A DNA stretch of 64,000 nucleotides from Metarhizobium sp017305935 (GTDB lineage: Bacteria; Pseudomonadota; Alphaproteobacteria; Rhizobiales; Rhizobiaceae), in assembly GCF_029601685.1 (NCBI RefSeq), contig NZ_JARRIR010000008.1, forward strand, positions 1 through 64,000, written 5' to 3'. The notes beneath the pieces are model-generated. The model was not told the DNA's origin, did no database searches, and was given only the letters and a program-made list of their open reading frames with translations. The translations under genes were made by a program, and so were the position numbers. Positions 17,313 to 25,581 of the stretch are shown here, piece after piece (the first letter of the stretch is position 1; the number at the start of each line of letters is the position of its first letter).

Positions 17313-18065
17313 ATGCACCTGTGTTTCATTGACGAGAGCGGAACGCCGCCTTCGAAACCAGACGAAAGGCATCCTTACTTTACGCTTGGCGCCGTGATAA
17401 TCAAAGACGCCGACTGGCATGGCATTTCCAACGCAGTCAGAGGATTCTGCACCAGGCACAAGCTGTTTGGAGAGCTGAAGTGGCGCTTTTTTTCTCCCCA
17501 CAATTCCTCAGCTGAAAACCCGATGCTTGGGAAAAATGTTCAAGAGAGGAAAGCTTTGAGCTTGGAATTTGCGCGGCTTATCAGCGACAGCCCGCTAACG
17601 ATAATTTCATGCGTGACGGATATCCAGGCTGCCTTCGATTACGCGTCGGTCACAAATCAGCAGGAATTATACCACTTCGCGTACAAGCCATTGACCGAGA
17701 GGTTCCAATACTTCCTACAAGATCAAAAGAGTCTTGGAATTGTTATCGCTGACCACCGCGGGCGTGATAGCGACCGACTGTTTCGAGCTCACCATGAAGC
17801 GCTTCTAGCAAAGAAGAGCAAAGCAGTGTCGATGTATGGTAATTTTCTAGAGGGCTTGTTTTTGCAGGACTCTTGTCATTCCGTCGGAATACAGCTGGCT
17901 GATTTCGTGGCCGGCGCCATACACCGTGCTTACTCAACGAAAGATGCTGAGTTGGCAACAATCCTGAAGCCTCGGTTCAGGAAAAAGTCTGACGGAACGA
18001 TTCAGGGCCACGGGGTGGTTCATCACCCTCGAGACCGCTTCAATAACTCTTTGGTAAGAAAATAG
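17313..18065 (+). CDS. DUF3800 protein
   Basis: 250 residues from MHLCFIDESGTPP. DUF3800 hallmarks are the N-terminal FIDESG, a middle Asp-containing strand (LGIVIADHRGRDSD), and near the C-terminus GIQLADFVAGAIHRAY. The family is predicted to have an RNase H-like fold with acidic active-site residues and is frequent on mobile elements. Codon use and GC (about 50%) are lower than in neighbouring phage genes, suggesting later acquisition. ATG 17313 is chosen over 17271 because the conserved strand starts there and GGGGG precedes it. Confidence 0.75.
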   Translation: MHLCFIDESGTPPSKPDERHPYFTLGAVIIKDADWHGISNAVRGFCTRHKLFGELKWRFFSPHNSSAENPMLGKNVQERKALSLEFARLISDSPLTIISCVTDIQAAFDYASVTNQQELYHFAYKPLTERFQYFLQDQKSLGIVIADHRGRDSDRLFRAHHEALLAKKSKAVSMYGNFLEGLFLQDSCHSVGIQLADFVAGAIHRAYSTKDAELATILKPRFRKKSDGTIQGHGVVHHPRDRFNNSLVRK

Positions 18066-18976
18066 ACGCCGGGCTAGGCCGTAGCCTAGACGCCATAGAT
18101 GTCAGGCTCCCGAGCGCATGGTTTATATAGCACTTGGCAGCGCTGATTCCCACGTTGTCAAGCGGAATGGTTTTCTAAACTTTATGCGAAAGTCATTAGA
18201 ATGGTCCTGTGGAGACCACCCAATCCTGTCGCCCTGTCGGCGACCAAGCAGCATCCGCGCCGATACCGAGTGTCAGGCCGAACATCACTATTTCGCGATT
18301 TCGCACTTCTCCGAACAAGCTCATCTAACGAGAAATCCCGAAACGGCGCTGGCTTGCGCGAGAAAACTTTGCCGAACGGCAAGAGTTTAGCGGCATGCCC
18401 TCGCGAGGGAATGAGAGGTTTCGACCGGCGGCGCGGCCTTGTCTCGCAGGGATGGACCGTGCGAGCGGCGTTCTCCTCGCTCTCACGGCCCGCGCGAGCG
18501 ATCCTATCGCCGGTTTGCGCCACGCGCGCAGCTTCTCGGAGGGTCTGGCCTACCGACAATGCAAAAGCCGCCGCCTCCTATTTCCAAATTCAGAGGCGAC
18601 GGCCCGGCTTCCTTGCTTGCAAATTGGGGAAGCCACCAGCAAAGGCACCGCGGCGAACTTCTTCTGAACACAATCGCCGAATACACATCCACAATCGGCA
18701 TTGCTGATGAGCACTGAAATCAATTCGCCGCTCGCAATCGCCGCGCTGCTTCACGCTTTTGTCCACGGATGTACTGGCACGAGTAGGTAAGCGATGATGA
18801 GGAAGGTCGGTGCGGTTTCGCCCGGCCTTTTTTGTTGGCCGGGTTCGTGCGACTGTGGCTTCTTCTGGTCACACTGCTAAGTCTGTAGGACTTGACCATC
18901 AACTGCCCCGCTACACGCATAAACGGCCAGTGGAGATCCATCAGGATCGGCTCTGCCATAACCCTGGGCAAATCAA
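18066..18976. other. Gene-poor interval
   Basis: No frame here looks like a gene: the 168-codon plus frame and 125-codon minus frame overlap and have Arg/Ser-rich, low-complexity content. The right part ends in a strong terminator at 18803-18833, so something transcribed rightward, possibly a small RNA, may lie at about 18660-18833. Confidence 0.4.
18803..18833 (+). terminator. Intrinsic terminator
   Basis: AAGGTCGGTGCG (18803-18814) pairs with CGCCCGGCCTT (around 18819-18829), allowing one wobble and one bulge, with the loop GTTT and a run of six T. The upstream transcript is unknown. Confidence 0.65.
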
Positions 18977-19504
18977 GTGAGTACAAAAACCACCGCTGCA
19001 ATGCTGCTTGCTGGAGCGTTGCTTGCCGCCGCGCCCGCGCTTGCCGGCGAGCAAATCTCCGGCCGCGCCTCGGTCCTCGATGGTAACACAATCGAAATCG
19101 ATGGCACAAAGCTCAGGCTGGACGGCATCATCGCGCCTGAAAGCGCGCAGCAATGCAGAGGACGAAGCGGAGGCGACTATCCCTGCGGTGAAGAAGCGGC
19201 CTATGCGCTGGACCTCTATCTGTCCGAATCCGATCCCACCACCTGCGATGTCGTCGGGCGTGATCGGTATGACCGATCCCTCGCCAACTGCCTTCGTTCG
19301 GACGGAAGCAGTGTAAACGGATGGATGGTTGCCATGGGCTGGGCCGTGGATTGGCAGAGGGGTGAGGCCGGGCGCTTTACGGCAGAGCAGCAATCGGCGA
19401 AAAGCAGGCAACTTGGCGTTTGGCAAGGCCAATTTTCATTGCCGTGTGCCTCAGCCGCCCGGGGAGAAGATGTCGCCTTGGCTTGCCCTCGAACGGCCCC
19501 TTAG
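18977..19504 (+). CDS. Thermonuclease-like (SNase fold) exported protein
   Basis: 175 residues with a Sec signal peptide (TTAAMLLAGALLAAAPALAG, predicted cleavage after ALA at about 23). The mature part follows the SNase/TNase-like pattern: GRASVLDGNTIEIDGTKLRL, LDGIIAPES, later RYDRSLANC and GWAVDW. Compared with active nucleases, the catalytic Arg/Glu positions are only partly recognisable. GTG start. Such proteins are widespread in Rhizobiales and their substrate is unclear. Confidence 0.7.
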   Translation: MSTKTTAAMLLAGALLAAAPALAGEQISGRASVLDGNTIEIDGTKLRLDGIIAPESAQQCRGRSGGDYPCGEEAAYALDLYLSESDPTTCDVVGRDRYDRSLANCLRSDGSSVNGWMVAMGWAVDWQRGEAGRFTAEQQSAKSRQLGVWQGQFSLPCASAARGEDVALACPRTAP

Positions 19505-19670
19505 AAAGCCGCCTGCGGTTACCTTCTTACGGCTATCGCTTTTTTCTCTAAGATAACGCCCCTTGCTATCTGTTCAAAGGCAGTCCATGTTGCGCGCTTC
19601 AGCAGCCATCTTTTCGGGCGCTGCTGGGGAGGGTCGTGTTGGCCCTGGCCCCAAGTGAAAGGAGGACATC

Positions 19671-19967
19671 ATGTCTTCCGAGAATTCCAAAACCTACATC
19701 AACAGCGAACAACTTCACGCAATCGAGCGCACTTTGAGCGACGCGGGATTTAACAAATCCTCGCCGCAGTTCGCCGGTTACGCTGCATTCCTTATTGCCA
19801 AGGTTGAAGGCAGTACGATCAAGCAGAGCGAGCTTGCGCAAACGCTTCAGCGTCATCATGGCGCAACTCAGTTTAAGTTGTGCCATGGCTTGGCGACACG
19901 ATTTCACAAGTATGCAATACAGGGCCTCACAAACGTCAGGTGCACAATCCCGCTGACCAAAAACTGA
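19671..19967 (+). CDS. Hypothetical protein
   Basis: 98 residues starting MSSENSKTYINSEQLHAIER, with a very strong RBS (AAAGGAGG) 6 nt upstream. Helical with no recognised domain. Stands alone between two short gaps. Confidence 0.55.
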   Translation: MSSENSKTYINSEQLHAIERTLSDAGFNKSSPQFAGYAAFLIAKVEGSTIKQSELAQTLQRHHGATQFKLCHGLATRFHKYAIQGLTNVRCTIPLTKN

Positions 19968-20219
19968 TGAGGTGCACCGGATGGGCTCTTAGCTAGCGCC
20001 ATCGCAAATGGACAGTCGCGCAGTTCATTAGGTGTCCCAAAGTTCCTCAGTTGATCAAGACAACCGGAAAGCGGGCGTCTCGTTTTCAAAACGTATCGTC
20101 CGCTTTTCAGCATTGTGCACCGCTACCAAACCCCCACTAAAATCGTCTTGCGTCGACCCCGCAATTGAGGACAATCCTGAGCGCCGCAAAGTTCTCGGCG
20201 GAAGGCTTGGGAGTTAAGA

Positions 20220-20492
20220 ATGCCAATCGGCTTTATCTTGGGGCAATTGTCTCGTGGCAAAGTAGACCTGGAAAAAAATGCCGCTTCGTTCGAGGCCAAT
20301 GTCCGCCAGCTAAGGCACCTACTGTTCGAGCACAAGCTGCTTTCACCGGCCGCGCGCGAGGTGATGACGGAAGTCGAAGACGCGGCGCGCGTCATCCTCC
20401 GGCACCGGTACGAAATGGTCCTAACATCAGAAGATGTCGAAAGCTTCTACAACGCAATTGATCGGCTGAAAGTGACGCTCGACCGCTCCTAA
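20220..20492 (+). CDS. Hypothetical helical protein
   Basis: 90 residues (MPIGFILGQLSRGKVDLEKN), almost entirely alpha-helical, with GGGAG before the ATG. Convergent with the response regulator next to it. Function unknown. Confidence 0.5.
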   Translation: MPIGFILGQLSRGKVDLEKNAASFEANVRQLRHLLFEHKLLSPAAREVMTEVEDAARVILRHRYEMVLTSEDVESFYNAIDRLKVTLDRS

Positions 20493-20510
20493 TCGGCTGG
20501 GTTGCCGGAG

Positions 20511-20879
20511 CTAGTGCAAGGTCGCGAAGCGGTTCAGTGTGCGCGTGATCTGTTCATCGCGGTAGGGCTTGGCGAAAAAGGCGCTCCCCAATGGCATGGG
20601 AGCATCTGCTGGTGATGCGTCTCCTGAGACAATGATGATTTGCACGCAAGGATATCGTTCGCTGACAAACCGCGCCAGTTGCAAGCCATTCGTGTTGCCG
20701 GGCATCCTGACATCCGTGAACAGGATTGAGATATCGGCTCTGTTCTCCAAGACCTGCAGAGCTTCATCCCCGCTTTTTGCTTCTAAAGCTGTGAAGCCCG
20801 CGGCTTCAACGAGGTCTACCGCAAGCAAACGTTGAAAAACATCGTCCTCGACGACCAGGACCACAATCTTATTCCCCAC
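20511..20879 (-). CDS. Single-domain response regulator
   Basis: 122 residues forming a complete CheY-like receiver: acidic pocket VVEDD near the start, phosphoacceptor Asp in LFTDVRMPG, and the conserved Lys in FFAKPY. No output domain. The frame is open upstream to 21068, but the extra 63 residues are low-complexity. GTG 20879 with AAGGG upstream is preferred. It is unusual to find this inside a prophage-like element. It may tap into a host phosphorelay. Confidence 0.75.
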   Translation of the reverse strand: MGNKIVVLVVEDDVFQRLLAVDLVEAAGFTALEAKSGDEALQVLENRADISILFTDVRMPGNTNGLQLARFVSERYPCVQIIIVSGDASPADAPMPLGSAFFAKPYRDEQITRTLNRFATLH

Positions 20880-21140
20880 CGGATTTTCCCTTCGATCAAA
20901 ACGGAGAAAAGGCTGGTTCCCGGTAGTCTGAGAGGGCCCTATAGTCGGAACCGCGTCACTGGCGTTTAGTTCCTGAGGCTGTCGAAGATTTTCGCCTTCA
21001 CTGAACTGGCCCGAAGATATCGGGGGAGTTCGGCCAACGAGGCAATCCGATATCGTCGGGATGGCCACCGGAACCCTGAGTTTTCAGGGCGCGTTTGAAA
21101 AACAATCAACGGAAATCAAAGCAGCGGGTAGGGCGCTGGA

Positions 21141-21620
21141 TCATCCATTGGCCTTGTCGGTGCCGCGGGCTGCAATCTGACCGGCAACTCGTTTCCGATA
21201 CCATTCGTCGAAGGCAACCATCTCAATCGTGATGTATTCGAGCGGCAGCTTGCGAGTTGCCCGGAAGACGGCGAACGATGCAGTGTCTAAGTCAAACGTT
21301 ATCTCGGCAGGAATCTTTTCAACGTCCGTCTGATGCTTCAGCCAGTTTCGTTCGAGGTTGACTATCTCCGTCCATTTGTAGGGCGGCGGCACCTCTTGGG
21401 TCGGGTTCTTCAAAAGCTGTGTCGTAACCTCGATGTCAGGATCGCCCGGCAGCATCCCTTCCGCAGCGCCCGCCAGCGTTATCGCCGCATCGTAATCCCC
21501 GGCATGGAGAGCACCCAGGGCGAAGTACGTTTGCCGAGCGGCACCTTGAGCTTTTGTCAGATGCAAGGGCCTGTCGAGGGGTTCGAATGGCGGAAGGTCG
21601 AAAGGCGCGTCGCCCGTCAT
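21141..21620 (-). CDS. Hypothetical protein paired with Xre regulator
   Basis: 159 residues. Residues 28-55 (GAARQTYFALGALHAGDYDA, then AITLAGAAEGML) look like a TPR-type helical hairpin. Overlaps the upstream Xre gene by 4 bp, so the two form an operon, possibly regulator plus effector. Confidence 0.55.
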   Translation of the reverse strand: MTGDAPFDLPPFEPLDRPLHLTKAQGAARQTYFALGALHAGDYDAAITLAGAAEGMLPGDPDIEVTTQLLKNPTQEVPPPYKWTEIVNLERNWLKHQTDVEKIPAEITFDLDTASFAVFRATRKLPLEYITIEMVAFDEWYRKRVAGQIAARGTDKANG

Positions 21621-21874
21621 TCGTCGTCAGCCTTCTTCGCCAAGCGAACACCAGGGCCGCCGTCGACCAGCACGCCGCTTTCGAGGAAGACGACGCCGGC
21701 CGCCTCAAGAGCAGATTTCAATGCGTCCACCGTTCGTTCCTGTGCCGCCAGGTCTCCCGGCTGTGTTTCGAGGCGTTTTATAGAGGGCAACGACACCCCA
21801 GAATGTGTTGCGAGGTCTTTTTGCTCCCAACGGAGGAGGGACCGAGCTGCGCGCACTTGCTCGCTGGTAATCAT
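21617..21874 (-). CDS. Xre-family helix-turn-helix regulator
   Basis: 85 residues. SEQVRAARSLLRWEQKDLAT followed by HSGVSLPSIKRLE is a typical HTH_3 repressor domain (residues 4-60). Start ATG 21874; a TTG two codons upstream is possible. It lies divergent to the small-gene operon, with palindromic operators between them (21893-21943), so it is the likely repressor of both directions. Confidence 0.85.
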   Translation of the reverse strand: MITSEQVRAARSLLRWEQKDLATHSGVSLPSIKRLETQPGDLAAQERTVDALKSALEAAGVVFLESGVLVDGGPGVRLAKKADDE

Positions 21875-21892
21875 AAACAATTCCCTAATATG

Positions 21893-21943
21893 ATACCTGA
21901 GGTATTGACGATGCTCTGAGTATCAGATAATACTCTAAGCATC
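21893..21943. promoter_or_regulatory. Operator cluster between Xre gene and early operon
   Basis: ATACCTGAGGTAT (21893-21905) is a near-perfect palindrome. GAGTAT-N6-ATACTC (21918-21935) is a perfect inverted repeat nested inside another, GATGCT (21910-21915) with AGCATC (21938-21943). Location between divergent genes next to an Xre repressor marks them as probable binding sites. Confidence 0.6.
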
Positions 21944-21969
21944 AGTTAACGCAAGTGGATGAAGTCACC

Positions 21970-22317
21970 ATGTCGAACCTCACCGTTCCGGCAACCGCCG
22001 AAGGCATGCCCAAATTCGACCGCGCCGCAGTCATGCGTCTGGCTTGGGAAATCTATCGCAAGCGTTTCGGTGGCGAAAATCGCGATGCCGCAAGCCGCCG
22101 TTGGGCCTTCTCGCTCTCGCTCAAGTCCGCATGGATGACGGTAAAGTGGGAGGCCAAGGAAGCGGCCAAGAGCGCCGAGCAGAAGCGCGCCAGCGAGATT
22201 GAAGCGCTCCGGTTGGAGGTGCTGCGGATCGAAGCCACGCCCTTCCGTATGCGTCTCGACAACGACCGCTACGACCGCCTTCAGCAGCAGATTTCCGCCC
22301 TCCAGCGGGCGGCATAA
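21970..22317 (+). CDS. Hypothetical protein, VPAxxEGMPK leader
   Basis: 115 residues starting MSNLTVPATAEGMPKFDRA. After the leader comes a helical region (VMRLAWEIYRKRFGGENRD) then a coiled coil (AEQKRASEIEALRLEVLRIE). First of several genes here sharing a similar N-terminal signature. Function unknown. Confidence 0.55.
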   Translation: MSNLTVPATAEGMPKFDRAAVMRLAWEIYRKRFGGENRDAASRRWAFSLSLKSAWMTVKWEAKEAAKSAEQKRASEIEALRLEVLRIEATPFRMRLDNDRYDRLQQQISALQRAA

Positions 22318-22367
22318 CGAACGCGCCGTAGAGCGCCGATAACAATCGTGAAAACATGGAGACAATC

Positions 22368-22859
22368 ATGCCGAACGCTGTTCCGGCAGCAGGCCACCGT
22401 TTGCCTGCTCCTTCCTCCCTTATCTGCTACCAGACACTTCCGCCGGGATGCATCGCCTTCTTGGTCAAGGATGACTACAGCGCGCCTTACATACGGGCAG
22501 GCGAATGGGTTGTCGTCGACACGACCGACCGCACCGCCCGCGTCGGCGACGTTTACGTCATCCATTGGGATAGCGGAGGCCGCAACCTCTGCCAGGCCCG
22601 GCATAGTTCGAAGATGTGGCAACCGGACGGGAAAACGCCATGCTGGCATGTCGGCTCTCTGAAGACTTCCAGCAAGGAAGAATTCGATGCATGGCTGAAG
22701 CAGACCGAAGAAGCCCGAGCCCACGGAGCGATTCCGACTTGGCGTGGCGGTTGGACGGAAGGCCCGCTGAACCTCGATCACCTCGAAAGCAAGCTCGTGG
22801 GCGCGGTAATCGGTCTCTATCAGCCGACGTTCGACAGCCCCCTGAGGATTGCTGGATAG
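22368..22859 (+). CDS. S24/LexA-like protease-fold protein without HTH
   Basis: 163 residues from MPNAVPAAGHRLPAPSS; GGAGA precedes ATG 22368 better than ATG 22356. SAPYIRAGEWVVVDTTDRTA followed by RVGDVYVIHW and a terminal LVGAVIGLYQP resembles the S24 peptidase fold of phage repressors and LexA. There is no DNA-binding domain, and the catalytic Lys is not obvious, so it may be a structural relic or an antirepressor-type protein (inference). Confidence 0.5.
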   Translation: MPNAVPAAGHRLPAPSSLICYQTLPPGCIAFLVKDDYSAPYIRAGEWVVVDTTDRTARVGDVYVIHWDSGGRNLCQARHSSKMWQPDGKTPCWHVGSLKTSSKEEFDAWLKQTEEARAHGAIPTWRGGWTEGPLNLDHLESKLVGAVIGLYQPTFDSPLRIAG

Positions 22860-22992
22860 GGAGACCGTGCATGGAAATGGCCGCGCGGTCATTCCATCGC
22901 GGCCCTGCTGTCGCCTCCGCCCTGAGGCAGCAAAACGAACCCGCGCCACTGTAGGCGCAATCAAACTCTAATCAAACTTTGAGGACACCCCC

Positions 22993-23313
22993 ATGACGCC
23001 GAACCCCGTTCCGGCCGCTGGCGAAGCCATGCCGAAAATCAGAGCGACCGATGAACAGGTCGCAGATGCGATGCGAACCTTAGACAGTTCAATCCATGCC
23101 TTGGTGCATATGACCGATATCACGGCGGAGGCCTACGACCGGCTTTTTGCCCCGGTGAGGGACATCGCATCGGATGCCACGGACTATAAAGTTTTCCGAC
23201 TGACGGCCCATGAGTTTGAGCAATTCGGATTTCTGCTCAATGACGTCGCTAACCGCTGCGCTAGGCTGAGAGAGGCCTACAGTGCGGCGTACTACGGGGA
23301 GCAAATCCAATGA
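22993..23313 (+). CDS. Hypothetical protein, VPAAGEAMPK leader
   Basis: 106 residues starting MTPNPVPAAGEAMPKIRAT, RBS GAGG upstream. The body is helical (AMRTLDSSIHALVHMTDITA). It overlaps the next gene by 4 bp and shares its leader signature with three neighbours. Confidence 0.55.
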   Translation: MTPNPVPAAGEAMPKIRATDEQVADAMRTLDSSIHALVHMTDITAEAYDRLFAPVRDIASDATDYKVFRLTAHEFEQFGFLLNDVANRCARLREAYSAAYYGEQIQ

Positions 23314-23525
23314 CCCGCGCCCCTGACCACGTCCTACAACTCAACGACATCGACGATATCCTGGCCAGCGTCCAGTACCTGGGCGATGCCCTGTACATGG
23401 CCTCCGCCGATAGCTGCTTCAGCGGGGATGCTCGCAACGTGGCTCAAACGCTCGCCGATGCCATGAATGCAAAGGTCTCGACTGTCCGCGAACTTCTGGA
23501 AGAAATGAAGGGGCGGCGGTCATGA
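23310..23525 (+). CDS. Hypothetical small helical protein
   Basis: 71 residues (MTRAPDHVLQLNDIDDILAS), coupled by ATGA overlaps on both sides. No domain recognised. Confidence 0.5.
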   Translation: MTRAPDHVLQLNDIDDILASVQYLGDALYMASADSCFSGDARNVAQTLADAMNAKVSTVRELLEEMKGRRS

Positions 23526-23740
23526 CCAACCCTAGCACACGCGTTCGCCCGCTCGTCGCCTCCCAGGTCGCCACAGCAAAGCTTCTGACGATCCAGATCG
23601 AAGTTGCCGCCAGGCGCCTTGCGCGGCTGATGGACGAACTGCACGGCGAGGAATTCAAATTCAGTATTAACCACGTCGCCGGGGCTGAGTTCATCCTCAT
23701 CAGCGTTGGCATGTACGAGGGAGGGTCGAGCCGTGGCTGA
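23522..23740 (+). CDS. Hypothetical protein, SINH-type
   Basis: 72 residues. The segment LARLMDELHGEEFKFSINH matches the pattern in the gene at 24068 (LADLLRAAHGGTWNTSINH), suggesting tandem paralogues. Overlaps both neighbours. Confidence 0.5.
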   Translation: MTNPSTRVRPLVASQVATAKLLTIQIEVAARRLARLMDELHGEEFKFSINHVAGAEFILISVGMYEGGSSRG

Positions 23741-24071
23741 TACAGTCGAAAGGGCAGGGCGCCAGCGGGAAAAATGCGGTGCCGCCACCATAACCAAATC
23801 CCATACCGATGCCGTATATGACGCCGTCGAAATGATGCGGCTGGCTTCTGACATTCTGCTTGATGGCAACCTGAGCGAAAAGGAATGCCATCGACTTTCC
23901 TGGCTCCTCGGCGGCCACGCGCGCCGGCTCTCGAATATCATCGAGACCATGGAGCATGTTGAGGAATACCAGCCGCAATGCCCGTCCGACCTCCTATCGA
24001 TCAGTGACGAAGTCGAAGCGCTGGAGGCTCGCTTGGCCTCTATCAGGCGCGATGCGGAGCGGCCGGCATGA
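23733..24071 (+). CDS. Hypothetical helical protein
   Basis: 112 residues from a GTG with GAGGG upstream, overlapping the previous gene by 8 bp. The core (MMRLASDILLDGNLSEKECH then RLSWLLGGHARRLSNIIE) is helical with a C-terminal coiled coil. Function unknown. Confidence 0.5.
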   Translation: MADTVERAGRQREKCGAATITKSHTDAVYDAVEMMRLASDILLDGNLSEKECHRLSWLLGGHARRLSNIIETMEHVEEYQPQCPSDLLSISDEVEALEARLASIRRDAERPA

Positions 24072-24316
24072 AGAACGCCCCGAAACGTGAAACGCGCCCT
24101 GATATGGCCCCAGAAGGCGGGAAGGGCGTCCACGGCACAGAACGGGGGATGGCGATGCTGTTATCCTCCATACGCTCTGTCGAAGGCGCGGTCTCGGAAA
24201 TTGAGGCCGCTGCCGAATATCTTGCCGACCTGTTGCGCGCCGCCCATGGCGGCACCTGGAACACCAGCATAAACCACAACACCTGTTTCGTCGTCGTGTC
24301 GCGCGACCTCGATTGA
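24068..24316 (+). CDS. Hypothetical protein, SINH-type paralogue
   Basis: 82 residues. Its C-terminal half (EAAAEYLADLLRAAHGGTWN then TSINHNTCFVVVSRDL) is related to the product of 23522-23740. ATGA overlap with the preceding gene. Confidence 0.5.
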   Translation: MKNAPKRETRPDMAPEGGKGVHGTERGMAMLLSSIRSVEGAVSEIEAAAEYLADLLRAAHGGTWNTSINHNTCFVVVSRDLD

Positions 24317-24385
24317 CGCTGAGCCCGGTTGAGCACCACCCCAGGCAATCGCAGAACACCACCTTTTCAGGACTGGAGAACCATC

Positions 24386-24835
24386 ATGCAGCGTCAAACT
24401 TTGACGAACGGCGAAGCTATGCCGAAAATCAGCAACGCTCTTGCCGGTATCAGCTTCGCCGGTAGCAGCACGCCAATAGCCACCACCACCCATCCCGCCG
24501 ACGCGCTGTCGTTCGTTCGCCGCCGGCAGGAGAGCGGACATATCGACTGGTGGGCCGTCGAGGACGGATCGAATTTCCGCGCCGATTTCGCCATGGGCGA
24601 GAGCATGGGCCAGGAATACCTCGACTTCATCGGGCGATATCCTACCTATGGGCATTGCCTGCTGCTCGGGCATATCGTCGCCGGCATGGCCCACACCATC
24701 GACGAGCGCGGCCGGCTCGGCGCATCGGCAACCGGCTTCCTTCGCGTCGTCAACGAACACGCGATGGCATCGGCCACCATCCTTTCGATGCCGGAATTGT
24801 CGAGCGCGAAAGCGGCACTCAGCATGGGCGTGTAG
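24386..24835 (+). CDS. Hypothetical protein, NGEAMPK leader
   Basis: 149 residues from MQRQTLTNGEAMPKISNA; GGAGA sits 7 nt before ATG 24386. The body (ADALSFVRRRQESGHIDWWA, GQEYLDFIGRYPTYGHCLLL) is mixed alpha/beta. The leader resembles those of genes at 21970, 22368 and 22993. Confidence 0.55.
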   Translation: MQRQTLTNGEAMPKISNALAGISFAGSSTPIATTTHPADALSFVRRRQESGHIDWWAVEDGSNFRADFAMGESMGQEYLDFIGRYPTYGHCLLLGHIVAGMAHTIDERGRLGASATGFLRVVNEHAMASATILSMPELSSAKAALSMGV

Positions 24836-24839
24836 CGCG

Positions 24840-24956
24840 ATGGTCTTGCCCTATCCCCGCCTATTGCTGGCAATTGGCCTGCTTCACGCCGCCCGAGGTT
24901 TATTGTTCCTGTCGCGCGGTCTGCGGATCGTGGCGACGGCAATCTATGACGTCTGA
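24840..24956 (+). CDS. Possible 38-residue hydrophobic peptide
   Basis: A short frame MVLPYPRLLLAIGLLHAARG ending DV, with one predicted membrane helix and positive residues beside it. It follows the previous gene by 4 nt. There is no clear RBS and no homology. Listed because phage operons often end in such peptides. Confidence 0.3.
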   Translation: MVLPYPRLLLAIGLLHAARGLLFLSRGLRIVATAIYDV

Positions 24957-24983
24957 TTGGAGCGTTGCCCCCCGGTGCGACTG

Positions 24984-25024
24984 AAAAGCCCCTGCCGTTA
25001 CCCTCGTATCAGCAGCAGGGGCTT
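24984..25024 (-). terminator. Intrinsic terminator for the leftward gene
   Basis: Perfect 10-bp stem AAGCCCCTGC (24986-24995) with GCAGGGGCTT (25015-25024). On the minus strand it is followed by TT from the bordering A run, so it suits the gene at 25137-25379. The loop is long (19 nt). Confidence 0.5.
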
Positions 25025-25136
25025 CACCATCGGCGTCAAGCACGAACACCGACGCAGTGAGGCATATTGGACCGGGTGCCGCTTCTCAATCAACTTTGAC
25101 ATGTTGATTCTCTCGGCCAGAAAGTAGGCTGCGTTT

Positions 25137-25379
25137 CTATTCGAGGTCCGGTATCTCGCCGGCCTGAAACAGCACAACCGGCGGCCCATATTCTCCGATC
25201 ATCGGATCGGCCTCCCGGCTCCAGGCGACAACGCCGGCATATTTATCGGCCATCATCCGGGCCTCGCGTTTTGCTCGCTCCTCCGTGTCCACCTGGCGCG
25301 GATCGAAGGCCGGCACCAAATCCCCGTCATCGTTCTTGTTGAACGCTGCCAGTACGATCAGCTTGCCTTTGCTTGTCAT
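25137..25379 (-). CDS. Hypothetical protein
   Basis: 80 residues from MTSKGKLIVLAAFNKNDDGD, with GGGAGAAGG upstream. The pattern DTEERAKREARMMADKYAGV then VVAWSREADPMIGEYGPP is a small alpha/beta domain often seen in Hyphomicrobiales genomes (recall). Leftward and monocistronic. Confidence 0.6.
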   Translation of the reverse strand: MTSKGKLIVLAAFNKNDDGDLVPAFDPRQVDTEERAKREARMMADKYAGVVAWSREADPMIGEYGPPVVLFQAGEIPDLE

Positions 25380-25581
25380 GAACCTTCTCCCAAAAGGTGA
25401 GCACGCGCTCTTTGCGCTGCCGGATAATTCAGGCCGACGACAGCACAATTCAAGTAGGTGTTTCCGCTTGGCGAACCCTACTCGGCAAAGGCTCCCCAAG
25501 AGGCTGCAGGATTTGGATATTTGCCGGTTTTGTTATAGTGTAACGCCGACGATTTTGAAAAAGAATTGGCAGGATATCAAG

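Noticed and set aside
18182..18707. Overlapping frames of 125 and 168 codons in the gap
   Set aside because: Both are Arg/Ser-rich, lack RBS and overlap each other on opposite strands; neither resembles a protein family.
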